Assembly: GCF_000768705.1 (NCBI RefSeq)
Contig: NZ_AVPJ01000006.1
Location: forward strand, 124,001 to 188,000
Direction of reading: 5' to 3'
From: Knoellia sinensis KCTC 19936
GTDB lineage: Bacteria > Actinomycetota > Actinomycetes > Actinomycetales > Dermatophilaceae
DNA: 64,000 nt
A program made the translations under genes and the position numbers. Under the pieces are notes generated by a model. The model was given only the letters and a program-made list of their open reading frames with translations. It did not search any database and was not told where the DNA came from. Each line of letters opens with the position of its first letter. Position 1 is the stretch's first letter. Of this stretch, positions 40,019 to 50,833 are shown one piece after another.

Positions 40019-40895
40019 TAATTGTCCTCAGGGCGACGACCCCATTCGTCAGCGCCACGACAAGCGCTGCGGCACCGAGCATGTGCGCGAGAACGAGGAC
40101 TTCGGGTAGGTCAGTGAGGTACTGCACGTAGCCGATCGCGCCCTGCGCGAAGGTGACCAGGAGAACGGTCCGCCACGCACGGCTCACGGATGCCGGGGCG
40201 GGGGAGAGTCGCGTCGCCAGCCAGACTGCGACGACCAGTCCGATGAAGAGCATGACCGCGTCGGCGTGCAGCCAGGAGATCGTCCGCGGGTCGAAGCCGA
40301 AGCGGGCGGGAGCGTCCGCGTCGCCCGAGTGCGGCCCCGAGCCCGTGACGACGGTGCCCAGCACGAGGACGATCCCAGCGACCGCGCAGGTCACCCAGGC
40401 CACACGACGGACGAGTTCGGGAACGAGAGGTCGCGGCTCGCCGTCAGTCTCGGCGCGAGCGAACCACAGGTAGGCAGCTGCAGACACCAGTGCCGCGGAC
40501 ACGAGGAAGTGCGCCGCGACGGTGATCGGGTGGAGTTCGGTGAGAACTGTGACACCGCCGAGGATCGCCTGGAACACGACACCGGCCAGAACGACGACCG
40601 CTGCGGTCTTGAGGCGTCGCACGGGTGCCCATTTCCAGACGGCCACGACGGCGAGGATCGCGATGATGCCGAGCACGCCGGTGAGCGTGCGGTTCCCGAA
40701 CTCGATGATCTTGTGGAAGCCCTCGGCCTGCTCCGGGACAGGAACGTACGAACCGGGGACGCACTCGGGCCACGTGGGGCACCCGAGCCCGCTTCCGGTG
40801 AGGCGCACCAAGCCACCCGAGACGATGATTGCCACCTGAGCGACGAGGTTGGCCAAGAGGATGCGGTGGTAGGTCGGGGGTGGCGGCGTTCTCAC
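40008..40895 (-). CDS. ctaA: Heme A synthase (CtaA/COX15)
   Basis: 295 residues, about eight transmembrane helices in two four-helix repeats. GGLVRLTGSGLGCPTWPECVPGSYVP carries the paired Cys of actinobacterial CtaA. EGFHKIIEFGNRTLTG, ITVAAHFLVS, SWLHADAVMLFIGL and LVLAHMLGAA supply the heme-ligand His residues. It oxidises heme o to heme a. GTG start at 40895 with a TACCCT -10 box exactly 6 nt upstream, so leaderless. The 3' end contains the ArsR operator. Confidence 0.95.
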   Translation of the reverse strand: MRTPPPPTYHRILLANLVAQVAIIVSGGLVRLTGSGLGCPTWPECVPGSYVPVPEQAEGFHKIIEFGNRTLTGVLGIIAILAVVAVWKWAPVRRLKTAAVVVLAGVVFQAILGGVTVLTELHPITVAAHFLVSAALVSAAAYLWFARAETDGEPRPLVPELVRRVAWVTCAVAGIVLVLGTVVTGSGPHSGDADAPARFGFDPRTISWLHADAVMLFIGLVVAVWLATRLSPAPASVSRAWRTVLLVTFAQGAIGYVQYLTDLPEVLVLAHMLGAAALVVALTNGVVALRTITQD

Positions 40896-40901
40896 CCCCG
40901 A

Positions 40902-40907
40902 AGGGTA
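40902..40907 (-). promoter_or_regulatory. -10 element of a predicted leaderless ctaA promoter
   Basis: TACCCT on the minus strand, 6 nt before the GTG at 40895. Confidence 0.45.
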
Positions 40908-40977
40908 TGGGAGGCTCTGTCCCGGCCCGGGAGGGGCACCGGCTTCGAGGTAGGCCGTTCGAGGGGGAAGGGTCCAC

Positions 40978-41889
40978 GTGCTGGAACGTTCGTGGCGTCG
41001 TCGTGACGCCGTGCTGCTGGGTGCCCTCGCGCTGACCGGGTGCACAGCGCCGACCCGGACGAGCGCCCCGGCTTCGGCGCCTTCACCTGCGCGGGAGTCC
41101 ACTGCGGCACCGGCCCCTACGGCCCCGACGCGGTCCGCCGCACCATCTGCGAGCGGACCCGTCCTCCGCCCCACGCGTGCCGAGCTGCGCGAGGAATTCG
41201 ACGCACAGCGGCCATCCGCGTTTGGGCTGGAAGTGCCTGGTGTGCGAACTCGCACCGACCCGGCGGCGGTGGCCCTGACACTGGACGCGTGTGGTGGGTC
41301 TGGCGGGGGGAATGGCGTCGATCACGAACTGCTGACGGTCCTGCGGAGACACGCCGTCCCCGCAACGCTGTTCCTCAACGTCCGGTGGGTGCGGGCGAAT
41401 GGGTCCGTGGCGGCCGAACTCGCTCAGGACCCCCTGTTCGAACTCGCCAACCACGGACATCGTCACCGTCCGCTCACGGTCAGGGAGCGGACGGCATACG
41501 GCATTGCGGGGACCGGCAGCGTGGGCGAGGTGGTCGACGAGATCGAAGCGGCAACACCGTGGTTCGTCGAACACACGGGTGCTCCGCCGCGATGGTTCCG
41601 AGCCGGGACCGCGCATACCGATGACGTCGCCGCGACGGTGGCTGAACGTCTCGGACAGCCGATCGCCGGGTTCTCGGTCAACGCCGACTTCGGTGCGACT
41701 GCCCCGGCCCACGCCGTGGCCCGAGCGCTGGGGGCCGTATCCCCGGGGGACATCGTCATCGGTCACATGAATCGGCCCGGACGTGGCACCGCCAAGGGGT
41801 TCGCCACCGCCCTGCCGCGCCTACTGGACAGCGGGGCGCGCTTCACGACCTTGACTCTTCCGGCACCCGGCGCAGGCGTTAGCCACTGA
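40978..41889 (+). CDS. Polysaccharide deacetylase-like lipoprotein
   Basis: 303 residues. A basic start, hydrophobic DAVLLGALALTG and lipobox LTGC (~residues 19-22) make it a lipoprotein. A ~45-residue Ala/Pro/Thr/Ser linker follows. The NodB-type domain shows motif 1 as ALTLDACGG, where the usual second Asp of T-F-D-D is Ala, and motif 2 as NHGHRHRPLT with the H-x-x-x-H metal ligands. APPRWFRAGTAH corresponds to motif 3. The altered motif 1 occurs in a recognised side branch, so activity is plausible but unproven. It probably acts on cell-wall or capsule glycan outside the membrane. GTG start, divergent from ctaA. Confidence 0.82.
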   Translation: MLERSWRRRDAVLLGALALTGCTAPTRTSAPASAPSPARESTAAPAPTAPTRSAAPSASGPVLRPTRAELREEFDAQRPSAFGLEVPGVRTRTDPAAVALTLDACGGSGGGNGVDHELLTVLRRHAVPATLFLNVRWVRANGSVAAELAQDPLFELANHGHRHRPLTVRERTAYGIAGTGSVGEVVDEIEAATPWFVEHTGAPPRWFRAGTAHTDDVAATVAERLGQPIAGFSVNADFGATAPAHAVARALGAVSPGDIVIGHMNRPGRGTAKGFATALPRLLDSGARFTTLTLPAPGAGVSH

Positions 41890-41904
41890 AATTCAGCCGG
41901 GTCC

Positions 41905-42675
41905 TCAGTCGGACCAGCGGAACCAGCGGGCCGCGGCAGCGCCACCAAGAGCGGTCCACACGAGGAGCACGAGCCACTGGCTCACGGGCCACGCGCCCTC
42001 AACGAGGGAGAGTCGCAAGCCGTCCCCGAGGGCGCCCGACGGCAGCAGGCGCGCCACGGGCGTGAGCGACTCCGGCAGCTCGTCCGTGGGCACGAGGACT
42101 CCGAGTCCCAGCAGCAGCACCCAGACAAGGTTTGCCAGGGCAAGGACCCCTTCAGCACGCACAGTGCCGGCGAGGAACAGGGCCAGAGCAAGGAACGCCG
42201 CGGCGCCCAACACCACCGTCACGAGCGCGGGAACGATGCCGATCGCAGCCGGCCGCCATCCCAGCACCGCGGCGATGGTGCCGAGCACGAGCAGTTGCAG
42301 GGCGATGACGACCCCGACCGCACCCAGTTTGCCGAGCAAGAGACCCTCGCGGCCGAGGGGGCTGGCGCCGAGGAAGCGGAGGACTCCGTGCCGACGGTCG
42401 AAGCCCGTGGCGATCGCCTGGCCCGTGAAGGCCGTCGACACCACCGCGAGCGCGAAGACCCCAGCCGTCGCGACGTCGATGCGGCGTCCCGAGCCGAGGT
42501 CCGGCACGTCCGTCAGCGCGAGTACGACGAGGGCGAGGGCGGGAAGGACGAGCGCGACGAGAAGTTGCTCGCCGTGGCGCAGGATCGTCGCCGTCTCGAA
42601 CCGAGCCTGGGCCAGCCATCTCTGAAGCGGGGTTGCGGGTCCACCCGCTGCGGAGGTCGGTGTGGGTGGTGTCAC
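41905..42675 (-). CDS. ABC transporter permease (ABC-2 type)
   Basis: 256 residues with about six hydrophobic helices (for example LLVALVLPALALVVLAL, GVFALAVVSTAFTGQAIA, GVVIALQLLVLGTIAAVLG, VLALANLVWVLLLGLGVLVP). FDRRHGVLRFLGASPLGREGLLLGK is the cytoplasmic loop of ABC-2 permeases. The start GTG overlaps the ATPase stop by 4 nt. By position (between ctaA/ctaB and suf) it corresponds to the permease gene found beside ctaA in mycobacteria. The substrate is unknown; a heme- or cofactor-related role is only inference from context. Confidence 0.87.
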   Translation of the reverse strand: MTPPTPTSAAGGPATPLQRWLAQARFETATILRHGEQLLVALVLPALALVVLALTDVPDLGSGRRIDVATAGVFALAVVSTAFTGQAIATGFDRRHGVLRFLGASPLGREGLLLGKLGAVGVVIALQLLVLGTIAAVLGWRPAAIGIVPALVTVVLGAAAFLALALFLAGTVRAEGVLALANLVWVLLLGLGVLVPTDELPESLTPVARLLPSGALGDGLRLSLVEGAWPVSQWLVLLVWTALGGAAAARWFRWSD

Positions 42676-43376
42676 CGACGACCACCCCCCGTGAGGGCGA
42701 AGTAGCGCTCCTCGAGCGGGCGGCCGTCGCAGACCTCTGCGAGCGAGCCCTCGGCCGCGACCTTCCCGGCATGCATGATGACCACGTGGTCCGCGATGCG
42801 CTCGGCTTCCTCGAACGAGTGTGTCGTGACCACGACGGCTGAGGCGTCAGCCGTTTCGCGGATGAGGTCCCACACCTCCAGGCGCGCATGGGGGTCGAGT
42901 CCGGCAGTGGGCTCGTCGAGGAAGGCGACCTCGGGACGACCGACGAGGGCGGCGGCCAGGGCGACCCGCTGGCGCTCGCCGCCGGAGAGCCTCCGGATGG
43001 ATCGGCCACCGATCCGGTCGAGTTCGAGCCGCTGGATGAGGCCGCTGACGTCTCCCGGGAACGCGTGCAGTCGTGCGACGTGATGCAGGAGCCGGCGCGG
43101 GGTCGTGGTGACGGGCAGCCCGCCATCCTGGAGCATGACGCCAACCTTGGCGCGATGCGCGGCTGGAGCACGCCAAGGGTCCGTGTCGAGCACGCGGACC
43201 GAGCCCGCAGTGGGTCGCTGGAGCCCTTCGAGACATTCCATCGTCGTCGTCTTTCCGGCGCCGTTGGGCCCAAGGATCGCCGTCACGGCGCCACTCTCGG
43301 CCGACCAACTGGCGTCGTCGACGGCACGCACCGCGCCGATGTCACGGCGCAGGCCGATGACTTCGACTGCAGGCAC
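42672..43376 (-). CDS. ABC transporter ATP-binding protein
   Basis: About 234 residues. Walker A LGPNGAGKTT, signature RLSGGERQRVALA, Walker B VAFLDEPTAGLDP and switch THSFEEAERI are all intact, typical of ABC-2 exporter ATPases (CcmA/DrrA-like). The start is uncertain: ATG 43385 is in frame, but it overlaps a TAGGAT -10 box that sits exactly 7 nt before the GTG at 43376 (MPAVEVIGLRRD), so the GTG is preferred as leaderless. It is coupled to the permease and divergent from psd. Confidence 0.9.
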   Translation of the reverse strand: MPAVEVIGLRRDIGAVRAVDDASWSAESGAVTAILGPNGAGKTTTMECLEGLQRPTAGSVRVLDTDPWRAPAAHRAKVGVMLQDGGLPVTTTPRRLLHHVARLHAFPGDVSGLIQRLELDRIGGRSIRRLSGGERQRVALAAALVGRPEVAFLDEPTAGLDPHARLEVWDLIRETADASAVVVTTHSFEEAERIADHVVIMHAGKVAAEGSLAEVCDGRPLEERYFALTGGGRR

Positions 43377-43383
43377 GGCGCAC

Positions 43384-43393
43384 ATCCTAGGCT
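43384..43393. promoter_or_regulatory. Overlapping divergent -10 elements (ABC ATPase / psd)
   Basis: ATCCTAGGCT reads TAGGCT on the plus strand (43388-43393, towards psd) and TAGGAT on the minus strand (43389-43384, towards the ABC ATPase), sharing the palindrome CCTAGG. This resembles bidirectional promoters with a symmetrical -10. Confidence 0.45.
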
Positions 43394-43419
43394 GGGGGCC
43401 ACTCGACTCAAGGAGACAC

Positions 43420-44088
43420 ATGGTCACCATCGACCGCGAGGCCGCCCCGGCCACCGCCGTCGCAGCCGTCCCCGCCCTCGTCGCGGCCCTTGCCGGGCGT
43501 CGCGGGACGGCCCTGTTGCTCGGTGCGGTCCCCGCCGCTGTCGCGCTGTTCTTCCGCGACCCGGACCGCCGGCCCGACCGTGGGTCGATCGACGTCGACA
43601 CCGTCGTGTCACCGGCCGACGGCAAGGTCATGTATGTCGGACCGGGCCAGGAGGGCGTGGCACCTGAGGGGGAGTGGCAGCAGATCAGCATCTTCCTGTC
43701 CGCCTTCGACGTCCACATCAACCGGGCGCCCTACGGCGGCACGTTGCGCGAGGTGACCTACAAGCCGGGACGGTGGCTCGCGGCATACACGCACGAAAGT
43801 GCCCATCTCAACGAGCGGACCGACCTCGTCGTCGAGCGTGTGGTGAATGGCCGCACGCGCACCGTGCATTTCCGCCAGATCGTCGGTCTCATGGCACGGC
43901 GAGTGGTGACGCGTGTCGCCGCAGGTGACGAGATCACGACGGGGCAGCGGATCGGGCTGATGAAGTTCGGCTCGCGCATGGACGTCTTCGTGCCCACCGA
44001 GGTCGGGTTGCTCGTGCATGCCGGTCAGCGTGTCGTCGCCGGTGAGACCGTCATCGGTCGATGGCCGAGCGCAGGCGTGGCCACGTGA
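43420..44088 (+). CDS. psd: Phosphatidylserine decarboxylase proenzyme
   Basis: 222 residues, the short (PSD-A) type. VVSPADGKVMYVG and FLSAFDVHINRAPYGG are family motifs (His of catalysis). The self-cleavage site is MKFGSRMDVF near residue 185: cleavage before Ser creates the pyruvoyl group of the alpha subunit. N-terminal hydrophobic segments attach it to the membrane. It makes phosphatidylethanolamine from phosphatidylserine supplied by the next gene, pssA. The ATG follows AAGGAG at good spacing; the stop overlaps the pssA GTG (GTGA). Confidence 0.95.
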   Translation: MVTIDREAAPATAVAAVPALVAALAGRRGTALLLGAVPAAVALFFRDPDRRPDRGSIDVDTVVSPADGKVMYVGPGQEGVAPEGEWQQISIFLSAFDVHINRAPYGGTLREVTYKPGRWLAAYTHESAHLNERTDLVVERVVNGRTRTVHFRQIVGLMARRVVTRVAAGDEITTGQRIGLMKFGSRMDVFVPTEVGLLVHAGQRVVAGETVIGRWPSAGVAT

Positions 44089-45014
44089 GCGAGGAAGCCC
44101 CAGCTCGGCGTCGACGGTTCGACCGGTGGCGGCTCGTGTCGCCGACCGGAGCCGAGGTCGTCTCGCTGCGGCAGTTGAGCAAGCGCGAGCGACTGCGTGT
44201 CACGGCCCCGACGCTCTTCACGATCGTCAACATGATGAGTGGGCTCTCGTCGGTCCTGCTCGCCTTCCGGGGTGAGTTCACCTGGGCCGCGATCCTCATC
44301 GCCGTCTCGATCATCATGGACATTGCTGACGGTGGGGTGGCCCGCCTCGTCGGCGCGACCTCTCCGTTCGGGCTGCAGATGGACTCGCTCGCGGACCTCA
44401 TCGCCTTCGGCTTCGCCCCGGCGGTCCTCGTGCACACGTGGGCCCTGCCCGACTACCCCCTGCTCTCCTGGCTCGCCGCGTTCTTCTGGCTGGGGTGTGC
44501 GGCATTTCGTCTCGCCCGCTTCAACGTCACCGTGGATCCCACCGCGGACAAGCGCTACTTCGTCGGTCTTCCCAGCCCGGCCGCGGCAGCGGTCGTGATG
44601 GCGACGATCTTTGCTCTCAACCAGCCGAAGTCCGGCGCCTATGACACCTCGCTCATCGTGCCGGTCATTGTGAGCTTCGTCCCAGCCCTGCTCATGGTGA
44701 CGTCCATCCGGTTCCGGTCCTTCCGAAACCTGCTCGCCCCCAGCGGGCGCAACGCGTGGATCACCACGGGACTGGCAGTCCTGGCGATCGTCATCGGCCT
44801 GGTGCTCAACCCGGGTCTGACCGGCCTCGTGATCGCGTACGGCTACATCCTTCAGGCTCCGCTCGGCGTCCTCACGGCACCGGCGCGCGAACGGCTCCTG
44901 GGCCCTGAGTCGGTGGCCCCACGGCGCGAGCGCATGCCCTCGGTCTTCCTCCCGGAGACCGAGGTGGTCTCCGCTGCCGAGGATGTCGCCGGCCCGGGGT
45001 GTCCGCCGAGTTAG
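44085..45014 (+). CDS. pssA: CDP-diacylglycerol-serine O-phosphatidyltransferase
   Basis: About 309 residues, multi-pass membrane protein. The CDP-alcohol phosphotransferase motif D-G-x2-A-R-x8-G-x3-D-x3-D is complete in DIADGGVARLVGATSPFGLQ followed by MDSLADLIAFG. It makes phosphatidylserine from CDP-diacylglycerol and serine. GTG 44085 overlaps the psd stop and is preferred; ATG 44061 would add eight residues. The N-terminus is Arg-rich. The order psd-pssA fits the two-step PE pathway. Confidence 0.94.
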   Translation: MSEEAPARRRRFDRWRLVSPTGAEVVSLRQLSKRERLRVTAPTLFTIVNMMSGLSSVLLAFRGEFTWAAILIAVSIIMDIADGGVARLVGATSPFGLQMDSLADLIAFGFAPAVLVHTWALPDYPLLSWLAAFFWLGCAAFRLARFNVTVDPTADKRYFVGLPSPAAAAVVMATIFALNQPKSGAYDTSLIVPVIVSFVPALLMVTSIRFRSFRNLLAPSGRNAWITTGLAVLAIVIGLVLNPGLTGLVIAYGYILQAPLGVLTAPARERLLGPESVAPRRERMPSVFLPETEVVSAAEDVAGPGCPPS

Positions 45015-45050
45015 GCTCACCTTCATTTCCCCTTGTCGGGGCAATTACGT

Positions 45051-45062
45051 AACATCAGTGTT
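45051..45062 (+). promoter_or_regulatory. Candidate SufR operator AACA-N4-TGTT abutting the sufR start codon
   Basis: AACATCAGTGTT is a perfect 4-4-4 inverted repeat ending immediately before the GTG at 45063. A TAGGCT -10-like box is at 45012-45017, so a bound regulator would sit in the early transcribed region. Autorepression by apo/holo-SufR is inferred from position. Confidence 0.45.
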
Positions 45063-45788
45063 GTGAATATCCCGGCCACCACTGCGGTGCCCCAGGTTCT
45101 CGAGTCGCGCACGCGCGACCGGGTCCTGCAGGCGATCAGTGAGCACGGCCCGGTCACTGCCACCGCATTGGCCGAGGAGCTCGTGCTCACGGTCCCTGCC
45201 GTGCGCCGGCATCTCGACAATCTGGCCGACGCCGGCCTGATCGAGGACCGCGAAGCAGCCACGACGTCGCGCGGGCGAGGCCGCCCCGCTCGGGCCTACG
45301 TGCTGAGCGAGGGTGGACACCAGGCTCTGGAGTCCGACTACGACCACTTGTCGACAGAGGCCCTTCGCTTCCTGGCCCAGGAAGTCGGGGAGGACGCGGT
45401 CCGTCGCTTCGCCGAGTCACGGGTGGGTGCCCTCGAGAGCCGGTATGCCGCTGAACTGGCTGCCGCCGGACCCGACACAGCCGCTCGGGTCGAGGCCCTT
45501 GTGGCCGCGCTGACCCGTGACGGCTTTGCCGCGTCGGCCCGCCCGGTGGGTGAGCACCCCGATGGCCCGCTCCCTGCGCTGTCTGGCATACAGCTGTGTC
45601 AGGGTCATTGCCCGGTGCAGCACGCAGCCAGGGAGTTTCCCCAGTTCTGTGACGCCGAAACCGACGCGTTCTCGCGCCTGCTCGGCGTTCACGTCCAACG
45701 TCTCGCAACACTCGCGCACGGAGATCACGTGTGCACGACATTCGTCCCCACCAAGCCAGAGCTTTCAACAGAAAGGTCTTCGCGATGA
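45063..45788 (+). CDS. sufR: SufR, Fe-S cluster-sensing repressor of the suf operon
   Basis: 241 residues. The N-terminal winged helix is [45 protein letters not shown] (positions ~15-60). The C-terminal Cys cluster is [22 protein letters not shown], whose Cys residues ligate a [4Fe-4S] cluster in the SufR family. GTG 45063 ([11 protein letters not shown]) follows a likely operator. The stop overlaps the sufB ATG (ATGA), so regulator and operon are translationally coupled. Confidence 0.95.
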   Translation: MNIPATTAVPQVLESRTRDRVLQAISEHGPVTATALAEELVLTVPAVRRHLDNLADAGLIEDREAATTSRGRGRPARAYVLSEGGHQALESDYDHLSTEALRFLAQEVGEDAVRRFAESRVGALESRYAAELAAAGPDTAARVEALVAALTRDGFAASARPVGEHPDGPLPALSGIQLCQGHCPVQHAAREFPQFCDAETDAFSRLLGVHVQRLATLAHGDHVCTTFVPTKPELSTERSSR

Positions 45789-47203
45789 GCACCATCGAGG
45801 AGCTGAACCCGGGTCTGAAGGACCTCGGGCGCTACGAGTACGGCTGGGCCGACAGCGACAGCGCTGGCGCCACGGCCCGACGCGGACTGAACGAGGACGT
45901 CGTCCTCGACATCTCGCGCCGCAAGGGCGAGCCGCAGTGGATGGAGGACCTGCGACTGAAGTCGCTGCGACTCTTCGGCAAGAAGCCCATGCCGACGTGG
46001 GGGAGTGACCTGACCGGCATCGACTTCCAGAACATCAAGTACTTCGTGAAGTCCACCGAGAAGCAGGCGACCTCGTGGGAGGACCTGCCCGAGGACATCA
46101 AGGCGACCTACGACCGTCTCGGCATCCCGGAGGCGGAGAAGCAGCGCCTCGTCGCAGGCGTCGCGGCCCAGTACGAGTCCGAGGTCGTCTACCACCAGAT
46201 CCGCGAGGATCTGGAGGAGAAGGGTGTCATCTTCGTCGACACCGACACGGGCCTGCGCGAGCACGAGGACCTGTTCCGTGAGTACTTCGCCTCCGTCATT
46301 CCGGCGGGCGACAACAAGTTCGCTGCGCTCAACACGGCCGTGTGGTCGGGTGGCTCGTTCATCTATGTCCCGCCGGGCGTCCACGTCGACATCCCGCTCC
46401 AGGCCTACTTCCGGATCAACACCGAGAACATGGGTCAGTTCGAGCGGACGCTGATCATCGCCGACGAGGGCTCCTACGTGCACTACGTCGAGGGCTGCAC
46501 CGCACCGATCTACCAGTCCGACTCGCTGCACTCCGCCGTCGTCGAGATCGTCGTCAAGAAGAACGCCCGCGTGCGCTACACGACGATCCAGAACTGGTCC
46601 AACAACGTCTACAACCTCGTCACCAAGCGCGCGACCTGCGCCGAGGGCGCGACGATGGAGTGGATCGACGGAAACATCGGCTCCAAGGTGACGATGAAGT
46701 ACCCCGCCGTCTTCCTCATGGGTGAGCACGCCAAGGGCGAGACCCTGTCGGTCGCCTTCGCCGGCGAGGGCCAGCACCAGGACGCCGGTTCCAAGATGGT
46801 CCACGCGGCGCCCAACACCTCCTCGACGATCGTGTCGAAGTCGGTCGCCCGTGGCGGTGGTCGCACGTCCTACCGCGGCCTGGTCCAGATCATGGAGGGT
46901 GCGCACGGCTCGAAGTCGAGCGTCGTCTGCGACGCGCTGCTCGTCGACACGATCAGCCGCTCCGACACCTACCCGTACGTCGACATCCGCGAGGACGACG
47001 TGACCATGGGCCACGAGGCCACGGTCTCCAAGGTGTCCGAGGACCAGATGTTCTACCTCATGTCCCGAGGCATGTCCGAGACCGAGGCCATGGCGATGAT
47101 CGTGCGCGGCTTCGTCGAGCCCATCGCCAAGGAACTCCCCATGGAGTACGCCCTCGAGCTGAACCGCCTCATCGAGCTTCAGATGGAAGGAGCAGTCGGC
47201 TAA
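45785..47203 (+). CDS. sufB: SufB, Fe-S cluster scaffold subunit
   Basis: 472 residues. [22 protein letters not shown] is the SufB N-terminal signature. The beta-helix core includes [41 protein letters not shown] (conserved Cys), [20 protein letters not shown] and [27 protein letters not shown] is represented by [21 protein letters not shown] at the end. SufB with SufC and SufD forms the SufBC2D complex where clusters are assembled. No intein is present, unlike mycobacterial SufB. It is coupled to sufR; the sufD ATG follows directly after the stop. Confidence 0.98.
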   Translation: MSTIEELNPGLKDLGRYEYGWADSDSAGATARRGLNEDVVLDISRRKGEPQWMEDLRLKSLRLFGKKPMPTWGSDLTGIDFQNIKYFVKSTEKQATSWEDLPEDIKATYDRLGIPEAEKQRLVAGVAAQYESEVVYHQIREDLEEKGVIFVDTDTGLREHEDLFREYFASVIPAGDNKFAALNTAVWSGGSFIYVPPGVHVDIPLQAYFRINTENMGQFERTLIIADEGSYVHYVEGCTAPIYQSDSLHSAVVEIVVKKNARVRYTTIQNWSNNVYNLVTKRATCAEGATMEWIDGNIGSKVTMKYPAVFLMGEHAKGETLSVAFAGEGQHQDAGSKMVHAAPNTSSTIVSKSVARGGGRTSYRGLVQIMEGAHGSKSSVVCDALLVDTISRSDTYPYVDIREDDVTMGHEATVSKVSEDQMFYLMSRGMSETEAMAMIVRGFVEPIAKELPMEYALELNRLIELQMEGAVG

Positions 47204-48388
47204 ATGAGCCTTCTGGCAGATAAGACTCAGCAGACCCAGTCCGTTTCTCAGGGCTCCCACACCGATTCCGCCGCTGCGTTCGTCCCGGACCAGTCCCGCG
47301 CGGAGCGGACGACCTCGTATGCCGTGTCGGACTTCCCGGTCCCGTCCGGTCGCGAGGAGGAGTGGCGTTTCACCCCCGTCGACCGTCTCCAGGCGCTCTT
47401 CGCCGAAACGTCCGGGACGCCGCTGCGCCGTGAGGAGTCCCTTCCCGAGGGCGTGACCGTCTCGACGCTGAGCAAGGACGAGTGGCAGGGGAGCGGCGCG
47501 CCGAAGCCCGCAGACCGCGCCGCCGTGATCGCCGCAGCCCAGGCCGAGGCAATCACCGTCCTCGACGTCCCGGCCGAGGCCGAGCTCACCGAGCCGGTCC
47601 GTCTCGTCCTCACGGGTGAGGGAGCACTGGCTCACGGCCACACGCTGGTGCGGGTCGGCAACTTCGCCAAGGCGACGATCGTCCTGCGCCACGAGGGCGA
47701 CGCCCAGTACTCCGAACTCCTCACGGTCGTGGCGGGGGACGGTTCCGATGTCACCGTCGTGACGGTGCAGGAATGGGCCGACAGCGCCCTCCACCTCGGC
47801 CAGCACGACGTCGTCGTGGGCCGGGACGCCAAGGTCCGGCACATCGCCGTCACCCTCGGTGGTGGGATCGTCCGCCTCAACACCAACGCGTCCTACGCCG
47901 GTCCCGGCGGCTCCTTCGAAGGCCTCGGCGTCTACTTCGCCGATGCCGGTCAGCACCAGGAGCACCGCCTCTTCGTCGACCACGAGGCGCCCCACTGCCA
48001 CTCCAATGTCGAGTACAAGGGCGCCCTCCAGGGCGAGACCGCGCACACCGTGTGGGTGGGCGACGTCCTCATCCGGGCAGCCGCCGAGGGCACCGACACC
48101 TACGAGCTCAACCGCAACCTCATCCTCACCGACGGGGCCCGCGCCGACTCCGTGCCCAACCTCGAGATCGAGACCGGCGAGATCGCCGGTGCTGGGCACG
48201 CTTCTGCGACAGGGCGATTCGACGACCAGCAGTTGTTCTACCTGCAGGCTCGTGGGATCGACGAGGACACCGCCCGTCGTCTTGTCGTGCGCGGCTTCTT
48301 CGCCTCGATCGTCGGCCGGATCGGTGTGCCCGAGGTCGAGGAGCACCTCATGGAGGCGATCGACCGCGAGTTGGAGGCGACCGCATGA
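47204..48388 (+). CDS. sufD: SufD, Fe-S cluster assembly subunit
   Basis: 394 residues, SufB-like beta-helix. GREEEWRFTPVDRLQALF is the SufD N-terminal WRxT motif, and DHEAPHCHSNVEYKGALQG plus QQLFYLQARGIDEDTARRLVVRGFF are typical late motifs, the latter holding the His/Asp residues of the SufB-SufD interface. Cytoplasmic partner of SufB and SufC. The ATG begins at the nucleotide after the sufB stop; the stop overlaps the next ATG by 4 nt. Confidence 0.97.
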   Translation: MSLLADKTQQTQSVSQGSHTDSAAAFVPDQSRAERTTSYAVSDFPVPSGREEEWRFTPVDRLQALFAETSGTPLRREESLPEGVTVSTLSKDEWQGSGAPKPADRAAVIAAAQAEAITVLDVPAEAELTEPVRLVLTGEGALAHGHTLVRVGNFAKATIVLRHEGDAQYSELLTVVAGDGSDVTVVTVQEWADSALHLGQHDVVVGRDAKVRHIAVTLGGGIVRLNTNASYAGPGGSFEGLGVYFADAGQHQEHRLFVDHEAPHCHSNVEYKGALQGETAHTVWVGDVLIRAAAEGTDTYELNRNLILTDGARADSVPNLEIETGEIAGAGHASATGRFDDQQLFYLQARGIDEDTARRLVVRGFFASIVGRIGVPEVEEHLMEAIDRELEATA

Positions 48389-48741
48389 GTGAGGTCACCG
48401 AGTCGACGGCCGGGACGACCGCGGACTTCGTGAAGGTCTGCACCCTCGACGAGCTCCCCACCGTGGGGGCGGCAGCAGCCGACATCCACGGTCGCATCGT
48501 GGCCATCGTCCGCACCGAGGACGGCGACGTCCACGCAGTCGATGACACCTGCAGCCATGCCAACGTCTCGCTCTCCGAGGGCGAGCTCGACGGCTGCACC
48601 TTGGAGTGCTGGCTGCACGGCTCCCGTTTCGACATCCGCACCGGCGACCCGTCCGGCCCACCTGCCACGGCGCCCATCGCCGTCCACACCGTCAAGATCG
48701 AGGGCGACGACGTCTATGTCGCCCTGAACCAGGAGAACTGA
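48385..48741 (+). CDS. Rieske-type (non-heme dioxygenase-like) ferredoxin of the suf operon
   Basis: 118 residues. Cluster motifs CSHANV (Cys-x-His) and CWLHGSRFD (Cys-x2-His) give two Cys and two His ligands. The second-shell Cys pair of quinol-oxidase Rieske proteins is absent, so it is of the ferredoxin (NirD/dioxygenase) type. It lies between sufD and sufC with 4-nt overlap upstream and 3-nt gap downstream, the conserved actinobacterial position. It probably supplies electrons for cluster assembly, but this is inference. Confidence 0.93.
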   Translation: MSEVTESTAGTTADFVKVCTLDELPTVGAAAADIHGRIVAIVRTEDGDVHAVDDTCSHANVSLSEGELDGCTLECWLHGSRFDIRTGDPSGPPATAPIAVHTVKIEGDDVYVALNQEN

Positions 48742-48744
48742 TTC

Positions 48745-50832
<2,088 letters not shown>

Positions 50833-50833
<1 letters not shown>

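Noticed and set aside
43105-43419. N-terminal extension of psd
   Set aside because: The in-frame extension overlaps the divergent ABC ATPase gene; the ATG at 43420 has AAGGAG and the correct family start.
45010-45025. IdeR/DtxR iron box in the sufR promoter (TTAGGCTCACCTTC)
   Set aside because: It matches only about 12 of 19 consensus positions; the TAGGCT part is better explained as a -10 box.
45725-48346. An 873-codon open frame antisense to sufB and sufD
   Set aside because: Shadow of two certain genes; no domain recognisable.
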